From the NCBI RefSeq assembly GCF_014649335.1, contig NZ_BMSV01000001.1, positions 496,001-560,000 of the forward strand: a DNA stretch of 64,000 nt. The letters run 5' to 3'. Both the position numbers and the translations under genes were made by a program. The notes under the pieces were generated by a model. The model was not told where the DNA came from and made no database searches. It saw only the letters and a list, made by a program, of their open reading frames with translations. The stretch is from Streptomyces roseolilacinus. GTDB taxonomy: Bacteria; Actinomycetota; Actinomycetes; Streptomycetales; Streptomycetaceae. This document shows, piece after piece, positions 18,430-26,480 of this stretch (positions within the stretch are counted from its first letter, which is position 1; the number at the start of each line of letters is the position of its first letter).

Positions 18430-18719
18430 GGGGCCGATTCTGCCCCACCCCCTCCCCGCACCGGTGCGCGGTCGCCTCGAACCGGCCCGGTGAGCCGGCC
18501 GCCGCCGGTTTCACGTCAAAGCCGGGAGGGCGATCCCTCGCCGCACGCCACACAAAACAGGATAAAGGCACCGACAAAAACGAGTCCGAGGGAATAAATC
18601 AAGCCGCCGGAATGTAAAATCCTGATTTCGGTATTGATGAGACTGGACGGCTGCGCCTAAGTTTTTCTATGGGCCGGAAAACCCGGCCTTCTTCCTGTAG
18701 AGAGGGCAAGGTGATTCTC
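18430..18719. other. AT-richer leader region of the peptide cluster
   Basis: About 290 bp without a gene. Base composition drops sharply between 18540 and 18720, with stretches such as CACAAAACAGGATAAAGG and GGAATGTAAAATCCTGATTT, unlike the ~75% GC neighbours. A short GGCCGG/CCGGCC stem lies near 18671-18688. This is where promoter and leader of the downstream cluster are expected, and the composition hints at acquired DNA. Confidence 0.5.
18634..18663 (+). promoter_or_regulatory. candidate sigma-70 type promoter for the peptide cluster
   Basis: TTGATG (18634-18639) and TAAGTT (18658-18663) are separated by 18 bp and lie about 57 bp upstream of the short ORF at 18720. Reasonable matches to -35 and -10 boxes inside the AT-rich leader; prediction only. 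Confidence 0.35.
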
Positions 18720-18791
18720 ATGTCCATCACCATCAAGCCGGTCGAGAAGCCCGCGATGAGCAAGATCGCTGGTGCCGTTCTCTGTGGCTGA
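18720..18791 (+). CDS. 23-residue putative precursor peptide
   Basis: A short ORF from ATG 18720 (in-frame GTG at 18711 possible), preceded by GAGGGCAAGG. The peptide starts MSITIKPVEK and ends SKIAGAVLCG: a charged, leader-like N-terminal half, then a small hydrophobic C-terminal half with a single cysteine next to a terminal glycine. It is followed at once by a strong hairpin and then by a gene whose N-terminus looks like a PqqD/RiPP recognition domain. That layout is typical of ribosomal peptide precursors. I recognise no known precursor family. Coding status is inferred from context, since 72 bp is too short to judge by codon use. Confidence 0.6.
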   Translation: MSITIKPVEKPAMSKIAGAVLCG

Positions 18792-18803
18792 CGACCATCA
18801 GTG

Positions 18804-18839
18804 ACGAAGGGGAGGCACACCCGTGTGCCTCCCCTTCGT
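18804..18839 (+). terminator. attenuator-type hairpin between precursor ORF and biosynthetic genes
   Basis: A perfect 17-bp stem: ACGAAGGGGAGGCACAC (18804-18820) and its complement (18823-18839), with only CC between, followed by TTGTTTG. It begins 12 bp after the short ORF stop and ends 22 bp before the next ATG. Partial read-through here would yield much more precursor transcript than enzyme transcript, as in many RiPP operons. Confidence 0.75.
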
Positions 18840-18861
18840 TGTTTGACGAAAGGATCGCCGC

Positions 18862-19872
18862 ATGCTCAAGCGTGACCTGGAATTCCGCCCGCGTCTCAGG
18901 CATTGCACCTTCTTCGTCCCCAGCAGCGGGGACGACGTGCTCATGATCGTCGGTGACCAGCACTTCCAGCTGGAGCAGCACGGTGCACAGCTCAAGGACT
19001 TCCTGAACCTCAAGCGCTACCTGGACGGCCGCCACACGATCCAGCAGATCTCGGAGATCACGCACGTCACCCCGGAAGACGTGCTCGGGATAGTCAACGC
19101 ATTTGCGGAGCAGGGACTGCTGCGCGAGGAGAATTCCGAACTCGAGAACATCCCCGTCGATGTCTTCCTGAAGCAGATCGACAAGTCCACGGCCATGTGG
19201 ACCGAGCAGATCGGCTATCACCGCCTGTGGTCCGGTCTCGAAAACCAGGAGTACCGCAAGGAGGTCTTCCTGGGACTCGTCCTGGAAACGTACCACTACA
19301 TAAACTCGGCGAGCCGCCACATCTCCACGGCCATCGCCCACTGCTCGGACCCTCAGTGGAAGAGGCTGCTCTCGGAGTATCTCGCCGAGGAATACGATCA
19401 TGCCTGGATGGCCCGGGACAGCCTCATCCGCATGGGCCTGACCAAGGAAGAGGTGGAGAACGCCCACCCCATCATCGGCACCTGGTCGTGGACCAACAAC
19501 CTCTGCGAGATCGCGCGGGAGGACACCCTCGGGTACCTGGCGTGCACGAAGCTCTTCGAGGCCCGTGGCACGGAGACCGTCGAGGGTGCCGAGACCCTGC
19601 AGCGGCTGGCCGAGGCCTACGGCTATCCGAAGGACTGCCTCGAACCGCTGGTCTCCCACGTCAGGACGGACGTCGAGGCGAACCACACCGGCCTGCTGGA
19701 GGAGGCTCTGGAGGGACGCAAGTACATCCCCGCGGAGCAGGCGCACCGCGCGGTCAACAACCTGCACGACCTCAAGCACTCGTTCGACCAGTACAACGAC
19801 GGGATCATCCTGTACTACTCGGACGTGTCCAACTACATCCCCCGTCTGAAGGTCGACTACTTCAGCCTGTGA
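18862..19872 (+). CDS. PqqD/RRE-like domain fused to a heme-oxygenase-like (PqqC/TenA-type) oxidase
   Basis: A 336-residue protein with two apparent parts. Residues 1-95 (RPRLRHCTFFVPSSGDDVLM, a central LNLKRYLDGRHTIQQISE and LGIVNAFAEQGLLRE) have the strand-then-winged-helix look of PqqD-type peptide recognition elements. Residues ~105-330 are helical like PqqC, TenA and CADD, with candidate metal ligands in LETYHYI, LAEEYDHAWM and DVEANHTGLL. Heme-oxygenase-like di-metal oxidases perform oxidations, cleavages and ring formations. The fusion suggests an oxidase that binds a leader peptide, the obvious partner being the 23-residue ORF upstream. AAAGGA lies 7 nt before ATG 18862. Confidence 0.8.
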   Translation: MLKRDLEFRPRLRHCTFFVPSSGDDVLMIVGDQHFQLEQHGAQLKDFLNLKRYLDGRHTIQQISEITHVTPEDVLGIVNAFAEQGLLREENSELENIPVDVFLKQIDKSTAMWTEQIGYHRLWSGLENQEYRKEVFLGLVLETYHYINSASRHISTAIAHCSDPQWKRLLSEYLAEEYDHAWMARDSLIRMGLTKEEVENAHPIIGTWSWTNNLCEIAREDTLGYLACTKLFEARGTETVEGAETLQRLAEAYGYPKDCLEPLVSHVRTDVEANHTGLLEEALEGRKYIPAEQAHRAVNNLHDLKHSFDQYNDGIILYYSDVSNYIPRLKVDYFSL

Positions 19873-21134
19873 CGACAGAACCGCTCCCGAAGTCCCGCCC
19901 GCCGTCCGCCGCTCCGGCAGGTCGCTTCGCCCGCCTCTGGGCCGCGTACACGGTCAATGTCGCCGGGGACGAGTTCTACGTCCTCGCCGTGCCGTTGATC
20001 GTCTACCAGGTGGGCGGGACCGCCTCGGCCATGAGCCTCGTCTACGCCTGTGCCCTGCTCCCGCAGGTCTTCACGGGCGTCTGGGGAGGCGTGCTGGCCG
20101 ACCGCCAGGACCGTGTCAGGCTGCTCCGGCTGTGTCACCTGTGCTCGGCGCTGGCGCTGCTGCTGGCCTACGCGGTGTTCTCCGCCACGCACGTCAGCGT
20201 CGGGGGGCTGGCCGTGATCGCGGTCCTGCTGGGCCTCATGGCTCCGGTGGCCGCGGCGAGCTTCGACAGCGCCCTGCCCCACTTCGTCCCCCACCACGCG
20301 CTGCCCCGCGCGAACGCCGCCACCGAGGCGTCGCGAACGGCCTGCGTCGTACTGGGTCCCGCGGCGGCGGGTTTCGCCGTCAGCCGTCTCGCCCCCGAGC
20401 AGGCCGTACTGATCAACAGCGTCTCCTTCGTCGTGGCCTACCTGCTGCTCCACCGCATCACTTCACCGGCGCGCCCCGTGGAGCCCGCCCGCGGGGGCCT
20501 GGCGAGCCAGTGGCGTGACCTGGCCACCGGGATGCGGTACCTCGTCACCGGCGACACCGCCGTCCGCGTCGGCGTCCTCACGAGCACCGTGGTCAACTTC
20601 GTGTTCGGCGCGTACGAGCCCATGGTGGTCTACCGCATGCAGCACGACCTCGGCCTGGGAGCGGACACCGTGGGGCTCGTGTTCGCGGCGTCCGGGGTGA
20701 CGTCCGTCGCCATCGCGCTCCTGCTGTCCTGGAGGGCGCCCTCCCGCGGTTACCTCGTGGTCATGGGGCTGTCGGTGGCCCTGCAGGGTGCGGCCGTGGC
20801 CGGCCTGGGGGTCCTCACCTCGCTGGGCGCCGTCGTCATCGCGCAGATCGCCTTCGCCACCGGCACGGTGCTCTACACCGTGTACTGGCGTGCCATGCGC
20901 CAGACGGTCGTTCCCGGAGAACTGCTGGGACGCGTGGCCGGGACCTGCCGGTCCATCGCCTACGGGGGAGCGTTCCTCGGCAGCGCCGTCTCGGCTGTGG
21001 TCCTCGGCAGGTTCCTCGGTGTCGACACGGCACTGCTGTTCGCCGGTCTCGCCTCCACGGCCTTGGGTGCCATCGTCGCCGTGTGCGGCCGGACGGGAAC
21101 GGCCCCCGGCCAGTCCGGAAGGGACGCCCCATGA
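19869..21134 (+). CDS. MFS transporter, probable product exporter
   Basis: A 421-residue protein with 12 predicted membrane segments. It starts from GTG 19869, whose GTGA overlaps the previous stop codon. AAYTVNVAGDEFYVLAVPLIVY and WGGVLADRQDRVRLLRLCH (the loop 2-3 MFS signature) place it with the EntS/enterobactin-exporter-like group. Tight translational coupling to the oxidase gene suggests it exports the pathway product or gives self-protection. The substrate cannot be deduced. A longer in-frame ORF upstream overlaps the oxidase gene and is rejected. Confidence 0.88.
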   Translation: MTTEPLPKSRPPSAAPAGRFARLWAAYTVNVAGDEFYVLAVPLIVYQVGGTASAMSLVYACALLPQVFTGVWGGVLADRQDRVRLLRLCHLCSALALLLAYAVFSATHVSVGGLAVIAVLLGLMAPVAAASFDSALPHFVPHHALPRANAATEASRTACVVLGPAAAGFAVSRLAPEQAVLINSVSFVVAYLLLHRITSPARPVEPARGGLASQWRDLATGMRYLVTGDTAVRVGVLTSTVVNFVFGAYEPMVVYRMQHDLGLGADTVGLVFAASGVTSVAIALLLSWRAPSRGYLVVMGLSVALQGAAVAGLGVLTSLGAVVIAQIAFATGTVLYTVYWRAMRQTVVPGELLGRVAGTCRSIAYGGAFLGSAVSAVVLGRFLGVDTALLFAGLASTALGAIVAVCGRTGTAPGQSGRDAP

Positions 21135-21241
21135 CGGTGGTGAGCGCACCCCTGCTCGTCGCGGGAGCCGCCGCCACGGCCTTCGGTAGGCTGGCGGCCG
21201 TCCGGTTCCGACACCGGCGGGAGGCGGGGGTTCTCTCGTGA
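21131..21241 (+). CDS. 36-residue small protein within the peptide cluster
   Basis: An ORF whose ATGA overlaps the MFS stop and whose TGA overlaps the next gene's GTGA, so it fits exactly between two genes with overlaps at both ends. The product begins MTVVSAPLLVAGAAATAFGR and ends in a basic RFRHRREAGVLS. It could be a short membrane-associated peptide, or merely a coupling ORF that carries ribosomes across. No homology is recognised. The double overlap is the main reason to believe it is translated. Confidence 0.5.
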   Translation: MTVVSAPLLVAGAAATAFGRLAAVRFRHRREAGVLS

Positions 21242-22218
21242 CACTGCTGCTCGGCGCCGCCGAACTGCGCCGGCTGCTCACGCCGCAGGCCGGTGTCCGG
21301 GCGTTGCGCCGGGGCTTCGTCGCCGCCCTCGCCGCGCCGGCGCCCCCGCGACGCGTCCACCAGGACCTGCCGGCGTCGCCGGGGAGCATCGCCGTACTGC
21401 TGCCGGGGCTGCTGGCGGGCATCCCCGCCTACACGGTCAAGGTGAACGCGAAGTTCCCCGGCGCCGACCCGGCGATCTCCGGCATCGTCTGCCTCCACGA
21501 CCTGGGGACGGGGCGGTTGCTCGCGCTGCTGGACTCCGCCTTCGTGACCGCGTGGCGGACCGGGCTGTCGGCGGCTCTGGCCACCGACCTGCTCAGCGCG
21601 GCCGGAACGCGCACCGTGGGGATCATCGGCGCCGGGGCCCAGGCGGACATGACGCTGCGCGGGCTGACCCGGCTGCGCACGGTGGAGCGAGCCTTCATCC
21701 ACGACGTCGACGACCGGCGGGCTCACCGGATGGCCGAGACCTGGCAGCGAGCCGGGCTCGAATGCCGGGTCGTCGGCAGCGCGCGCGAGGTCGCCCGCGA
21801 CTGCGGCAGCATCGTCGTCGCGACCTGGTCCCGCCGCCCGCTGCTGCACCTTCCTGATGTCCGTCCGGGTTCACACATCACCTCGCTGGGAGCGGACGAA
21901 CCGGGCAAGACCGAGCTCGACGTCCAGCTGCTGCGGCACGCCCGGGTCATCGTGGACGACCTCGACCTGGCCGTGACGTCCGGCGCGCTGGGCAGTGCGG
22001 GCCTGCGGCGCGGGGATGCCGCAGCCGTCCTGGGCCGGATCGTCGAGGGGACGGTCCCGGCGAGGACCGATGCCGAGCAGGTGACGGTCTACACCCCGGT
22101 CGGATTGCCCTGGCAGGATCTCGCGCTCTCCTGGGCGGCCTACCGGACGGCGCTCAGGGACGGGGTCGGCGTCGACTTCCCCTTCCATCCGCGACCGGAG
22201 GGCGAGGACGAGACATGA
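21238..22218 (+). CDS. ornithine cyclodeaminase/mu-crystallin family enzyme
   Basis: A 326-residue protein. The Rossmann motif is VGIIGAGAQADMTLRGLTRL at ~residue 123. Upstream lie YTVKVNAKFP and LLALLDSAFVTAWRTGLSAA, the substrate-binding K and R segments of the family; downstream is ITSLGADEPGKTELDVQLL. Members are NAD(P)-dependent imine reductases or deaminases (ornithine cyclodeaminase, alanine dehydrogenase, SbnB, N-alkyl amino-acid formation). Here it may reduce an imine or handle an amino-acid unit of the product. GTG 21238 overlaps the preceding stop; its own stop overlaps the next ATG. Confidence 0.85.
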   Translation: MTLLLGAAELRRLLTPQAGVRALRRGFVAALAAPAPPRRVHQDLPASPGSIAVLLPGLLAGIPAYTVKVNAKFPGADPAISGIVCLHDLGTGRLLALLDSAFVTAWRTGLSAALATDLLSAAGTRTVGIIGAGAQADMTLRGLTRLRTVERAFIHDVDDRRAHRMAETWQRAGLECRVVGSAREVARDCGSIVVATWSRRPLLHLPDVRPGSHITSLGADEPGKTELDVQLLRHARVIVDDLDLAVTSGALGSAGLRRGDAAAVLGRIVEGTVPARTDAEQVTVYTPVGLPWQDLALSWAAYRTALRDGVGVDFPFHPRPEGEDET

Positions 22219-23600
22219 GTACGACGGTGACCGGCCACCAGGCGGGCCCTCTCGCGGACATGCGGCTGGTCGACGTGGCGCCTTCGGCGGTTCCTCCGCT
22301 CGCCCTGTACCAGAGCCCGTGGACGATCGCGCCGGCGATCGCCTTCGCGTTCCGCGGTGCCGGGACCTACGTCATCGACGACATCGACAACGCGGGGGTC
22401 GCCCGTGGGGAGGAGGATCTGCGGGAGTTCCGCGTCATCCGCAAGGAGGTGCTGAGCAAGAAGGGCTGGACCAACTGCCGGCCGCTGGCCGCCTTCTGCC
22501 CGGACGGGCTGCTCTTCGCGAACCTCGCGCGCGCCGACTACACGGCGCTGGACCGCCGGGTGCCACTCGCCGTGCTGGCCCGGCACCGCTCCACGACCGT
22601 CGAGCGGCTCGTCCGCGAGACCTCCCGCAAGCACGGCATGTGGAGTCTGGCTGGCCCCGACCGGGCGATCACCGCCGTCCCCATGCGGATCGCCGCGCCC
22701 GGGCTCCGCGACATCATCGCCAAGCACGAGGAAGCCGTCCTGCGTACCCTGGCCCGCCCCCGGGATCACGAGCCGGCGCTGCGCAGGCTCCGCCACCTCA
22801 TGCCGGAACCGCGCCCGGAAGGCAGTCTGCTGGACTACTTCCGGCAGTGCCTGCGTCGCAGCCTGGAGCTCGTGGGCGGCAACGCCCCCGTCCTGTCCGC
22901 GGCACGCGACCTGATATCACCCGGCGGAGGCCGGTTGCTGCCGCGCTTCCTCCAGTGCGACCCCGGGACCATCGACGTCTACAACGCGGCAGCGGCGCTC
23001 CAGGGCAGCAGACGCGTCGACGCCGACCACCCGCTCCCCTACTACACGGTCGGACTCGCCGACGGCGTGCGCACCGACCTGACCCGTGCGGGACGACCGG
23101 CTCAGGACCAGGTCGTCGCCCCCAAGATCCTCGCTCTGGAGGGGGCCGCCGGGATGGCCCTGCCGAAGACGACAGCGACCCGGAGCACGATCCTGGCCCG
23201 CGAGTACGCCTACCGCGGCCTCGCGAGCGGCTCCAGCCAGGTGTTCTTCGACACCGACTGGCTGGAGTCCCTCGGCCCCTGCCGGACGGAAGTACGCGTG
23301 GACGACCTCTTCCAGCCGCTGGTCGGCGGCCGACGGACACTGCCGCTCGGTGAACTCGCGGCCGAACTCCTCCACCACGACGGAGCCGACGAAACCGCCC
23401 CCGAGGACCTCACCCGGTTGTGGACGCGCTGGGCGCTCCGCGAAACCCTGACGGACCTGCGGACGTGGCACTATCCGGTACTCACCTACGCCGTCGCCGG
23501 AGACGCCTGGCTGGAGCGGCTCACTCTGCGCTCCTACACGAAGTACCGCACCATCCCCCCGACGCGTTCGTCCCCTTCCGGAAACGAACAGGAGCGGTGA
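22215..23600 (+). CDS. unrecognised 461-residue protein of the peptide cluster
   Basis: Starts at ATG 22215 (ATGA overlap with the previous gene). I do not recognise the family. Visible features: no signal peptide or membrane segments; early motifs LALYQSPWTIAPAIAFAFRG and GTYVIDDIDN; two cysteines in TNCRPLAAFCPDG; a middle helical region rich in arginine; and later ASGSSQVFFDTDWLESLG. It does not show a YcaO, ATP-grasp, radical-SAM (CxxxCxxC) or lantibiotic-dehydratase signature. As last gene of a fully overlapping set it probably acts on the same pathway, perhaps as the missing ligase or transferase step. That role is inference from position only. Confidence 0.75.
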   Translation: MSTTVTGHQAGPLADMRLVDVAPSAVPPLALYQSPWTIAPAIAFAFRGAGTYVIDDIDNAGVARGEEDLREFRVIRKEVLSKKGWTNCRPLAAFCPDGLLFANLARADYTALDRRVPLAVLARHRSTTVERLVRETSRKHGMWSLAGPDRAITAVPMRIAAPGLRDIIAKHEEAVLRTLARPRDHEPALRRLRHLMPEPRPEGSLLDYFRQCLRRSLELVGGNAPVLSAARDLISPGGGRLLPRFLQCDPGTIDVYNAAAALQGSRRVDADHPLPYYTVGLADGVRTDLTRAGRPAQDQVVAPKILALEGAAGMALPKTTATRSTILAREYAYRGLASGSSQVFFDTDWLESLGPCRTEVRVDDLFQPLVGGRRTLPLGELAAELLHHDGADETAPEDLTRLWTRWALRETLTDLRTWHYPVLTYAVAGDAWLERLTLRSYTKYRTIPPTRSSPSGNEQER

Positions 23601-23615
23601 CCCCCGGCCACTGAA

Positions 23616-24016
23616 CGCGCAAGGCGCGGGAGCTCGCCGCCGCGTGGCCGCGCGGCACCGACGTGCCGCGGGAGGCGGCGCACGACGCGCTCCGGCTCGT
23701 CGCCGAACCCACCGCCGACGCGGCCCTGCGCGGAAGGGTGCCGGGGCGCGACCTCCTGCCCGCCCCGCGCCTCACCGACGCCGGCCGGACCCTGCGGCGT
23801 CGAGGTGACCGGCACCCGCGCCGAGCGGGTGCCCGCGTGCCCCCGAAGCCCTCTCCGGCCGGCAGCGAGAGCGGGCGCGGCCCGCTGATCGTCGACGCCC
23901 TGGCCGACCGGTGGGGTGTCACGGAGGGGCCGGTGCCGCGCGGGACGGTACGGACCGAGCTGGTCCTCGTGCCGCGGCCGGGGCCGGGGCCGGCGCACAC
24001 CGGGAACCGCCCGTAG
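23616..24016 (+). pseudogene. decayed ATP-binding (RsbW-like anti-sigma) protein gene
   Basis: Remnant of a HATPase_c regulator of the kind abundant in Streptomyces. One frame carries a family-like N-terminal part and the end RGPLIVDALADRWGVTEGPV. The middle reads correctly only in another frame, giving GVEVTGTRAERVPA around 23795-23850, where intact relatives have a VEVTDTRAER-like motif. So there is at least one frameshift. The catalytic N-box region also looks deleted, because the expected SELVTNA stretch is missing. No good start codon exists. It lies between the peptide cluster and an MFS gene and probably marks a recombination scar. Confidence 0.55.
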
Positions 24017-24141
24017 GGAGCACGTGCCGGGGCGGGGCCGGGGCCGTCCGTACGGCCCGGTGACCGGGGAGGAGCGGACGGCCCCGGGCCGGGTCGGCCG
24101 CTCGGCCCGGTCCCGGGAACCGGCTTCGCCGAACGCCTCAC

Positions 24142-25395
24142 TCAGCCCCCGGACCCCGTGCTCGGCACGGAGACCTCGGGTGCCCGTCCGAGGAGGGTGA
24201 CCGGCAGGGCGCCGAGCGCCAGCGCGCCGCCCAGCCACAGCACCGCGTGGGGGCCGGAGGCGTTCACCGCGAGGCCGCCCGCGAAGGCGCCCAGCGCGAT
24301 GGCCCCGTTGAACACGCCCACGAACAGCGAGGTCACGCCCTCCCGGGCCTCCGGGGCGGCCAGCGCCAGCCAGGTCTGGGCGCTCACCGACACGCCGCCG
24401 TAGGCCAGGCCCCACACCAGCAGCAGGACCGCGGCGCCCGCCACGGACACCCCGAGCAGCGGGATCAGCAGCACCGAGGCGGCCAGCGCCAGGCCGATCG
24501 CCAGCACGGTGCCGCGCACCGACCGGCCCAGCCGGGCGCCGGCGACGAAGTTGCCCGCGATGCCGGCCACGCCGTACACCAGCAGCAGCGTGCCGATCAT
24601 CGAGGCCCGGACGCCGGAGACCTCCTCCAGGACCGGACGGACGTAGGTGTACGCGGCGAAGTGGCCGGTCACCAGCAGGGCCACCACCGCGAGCCCGGTG
24701 GCCACCCGGGCGTCGCCGAACAGCCGCACCACGCCACCCAGTGCGACCGCCCGCTCGGCGGGAAGCGGCGGCAGCAGTACGGCCAGGGCCGCCGCCACCA
24801 GCAGGGCCAGCCCCGCGGCGGCGAGGAAGGAGCCGCGCCAGCCGGCCAGTTCACCGAGGTACGCGCCGGCCGGCACCCCCACCACCGAGGCGACGGCGAC
24901 GCCACTGAAGACCACGGAGGTGGCCGGCCCGACGGACCCGGCCGGGACCAGCCGCGCCCCCAGCCCGCCCGCGAGCGACCAGACGCCGCCCATGCCGACG
25001 CCGACGAGCACCCGGGCCGCCGTCATGACCGCGAAGTCGGGCGACCAGGCGGCCAGCGCGTTGGCCGCCGCCAGCAGCACCATCAGGGAGCAGAGCACCA
25101 CGCGCCGGTCGGTCCGGCCCACCGCCGCGGTGACCAGCGGCGCGGAGAGGGCGCCGACCAGGCCGGTGACGGTGAGCGTCAACCCGGCCGTGCCCCCGCT
25201 CACGCCCAGGGAGCCGCTGATCGGGGTGAGCAGGCCCACCGGCAGCATCTCCGACGTGACGACGGTGAAGGTCCCGGCCGCCACCGCCGCCACCGCGGGC
25301 CATCCGCCCCCCGCGGGCACGCTCGCGGGCGGGAGGGGCGGGGCGGGCCGATCGGACGGGGCGGACAGGGCGGACGGGTCGTCGATTTTCGCCAT
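24142..25395 (-). CDS. MFS transporter (DHA1/AraJ-like)
   Basis: A 417-residue protein with 12 membrane segments. After a proline-rich cytoplasmic start comes AGTFTVVTSEMLPVGLLTPI, typical of AraJ/PbuE-type drug and sugar efflux permeases; VTAAVGRTDRRVVLCSLMVL is the loop 2-3 motif. The likely role is efflux of a small toxic compound or metabolite. It diverges from the LysR regulator, with about 137 bp between starts, the usual arrangement for a LysR-controlled pump. ATG 25395 is preceded by a weak ribosome site; an in-frame TTG at 25407 is the alternative. Confidence 0.88.
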   Translation of the reverse strand: MAKIDDPSALSAPSDRPAPPLPPASVPAGGGWPAVAAVAAGTFTVVTSEMLPVGLLTPISGSLGVSGGTAGLTLTVTGLVGALSAPLVTAAVGRTDRRVVLCSLMVLLAAANALAAWSPDFAVMTAARVLVGVGMGGVWSLAGGLGARLVPAGSVGPATSVVFSGVAVASVVGVPAGAYLGELAGWRGSFLAAAGLALLVAAALAVLLPPLPAERAVALGGVVRLFGDARVATGLAVVALLVTGHFAAYTYVRPVLEEVSGVRASMIGTLLLVYGVAGIAGNFVAGARLGRSVRGTVLAIGLALAASVLLIPLLGVSVAGAAVLLLVWGLAYGGVSVSAQTWLALAAPEAREGVTSLFVGVFNGAIALGAFAGGLAVNASGPHAVLWLGGALALGALPVTLLGRAPEVSVPSTGSGG

Positions 25396-25532
25396 GGCCC
25401 CAGCCAACTTCCGGGCCGGAGGCGGAACAAGAACGAAGTCCTCATGCTTCCATGAGCGGGGCTAATGGAACGACGGCGTGGAGCGTGGACCGCACGGGGC
25501 CGCCCGTACGGGCCGCAGGGAGGTGCGTGACC

Positions 25533-26480
25533 GTGACCGGCGCCGGACCGGGAGCGACCACCGGGGAGCGGATGCCGGTGGGGACGGTGGAGATCCGCGA
25601 ACTGGAGTGCTTCCTGGTCCTCGCGGAGGAGCTGCACTTCGGGCGGACCGGGGAGCGGATGTACGTCTCCCAGGGCCGGGTCAGCCAGCTGATCCGAGCG
25701 CTGGAGCGGCGCGTCGGCGCCCGCCTGGTGGACCGCACCAGCCGGCGGGTGCGGCTGACCCCCTTCGGTGAGGACTTCCTGGGCGCGCTCCGCCCCGCGT
25801 ACGCCGCCCTGCGCGCCACCGTCGAGGACGCCCGCGCGGCGGCCCTCGGCGACGGCGGCCCGCTGCGCATCGGCTTCCAGGGCGTGGCGGGGTACGGGTT
25901 CATGGAGGTGGTCGGGGAGTTCGAGGACCGGCACCCCGGCTGCGCGACCCGGATCACCGAGCTGCCGCTCTCCGACCCCTTCGGCGCGCTGCACCGGGAC
26001 GAGGTGGACACCGCCGCGGTGCTGCTGCCGGTGCGGGAGCCCGGCCTGGTGCTCGGGCCCGTCTTCTCCCGCCAGCCGCAGTGCCTGGCGGTCTCCCGCC
26101 GGCACCCCTTCGCGGAGCGGTCCCTGCTGGACGTGGAGGAGCTGGCGGGTTCGCCGCTCGTCGGGGTGGCCGCCCCGGCGCCGGAGTACTGGCGGGAGGC
26201 GCAGGCGCCCGCCCGCACCCCGTCCGGCGCCCCGATCCCGCGCGGACCGCTCGTCGGCACCCTCCAGGAGGGCCTGTCCCTGGTGGCGGCCAACCGGGGG
26301 GCGCTGCTGCTCTGCCGCCCGACCAGCGAGTACCACTCCCGGCGGGACGTCGTGTACGTACCGGTGACCGGCCTGCCCGAGTCGGCGCTCGGCCTGGTCT
26401 GGCACGCGGGCCGGGAGAACGCCCGGGTGCGCGCCTTCGCCGACGCGGTGGCCGCGGGCCTCTCCCGGCTGGCCCTCTAG
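25533..26480 (+). CDS. LysR-family transcriptional regulator
   Basis: A 315-residue regulator if started at GTG 25533 (GGGAGG 9 nt upstream; ATG 25572 is an alternative). The LysR helix-turn-helix is complete: IRELECFLVLAEELHFGRTG, then YVSQGRVSQLIRALERRVGA and RRVRLTPFG. The effector-binding domain starts at PLRIGFQGVAGYG. It most likely controls the divergent MFS gene. The 3' end is unusual: the last 30 bp, including the stop TAG, are the first copy of a 30-bp tandem triplication. Confidence 0.87.
   Translation: MTGAGPGATTGERMPVGTVEIRELECFLVLAEELHFGRTGERMYVSQGRVSQLIRALERRVGARLVDRTSRRVRLTPFGEDFLGALRPAYAALRATVEDARAAALGDGGPLRIGFQGVAGYGFMEVVGEFEDRHPGCATRITELPLSDPFGALHRDEVDTAAVLLPVREPGLVLGPVFSRQPQCLAVSRRHPFAERSLLDVEELAGSPLVGVAAPAPEYWREAQAPARTPSGAPIPRGPLVGTLQEGLSLVAANRGALLLCRPTSEYHSRRDVVYVPVTGLPESALGLVWHAGRENARVRAFADAVAAGLSRLAL

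Noticed and set aside
18720..23600. Pyrroloquinoline quinone biosynthesis locus
   Set aside because: The oxidase has PqqC/PqqD-like parts, but there is no PqqA with Glu and Tyr, no radical-SAM PqqE and no PqqB.
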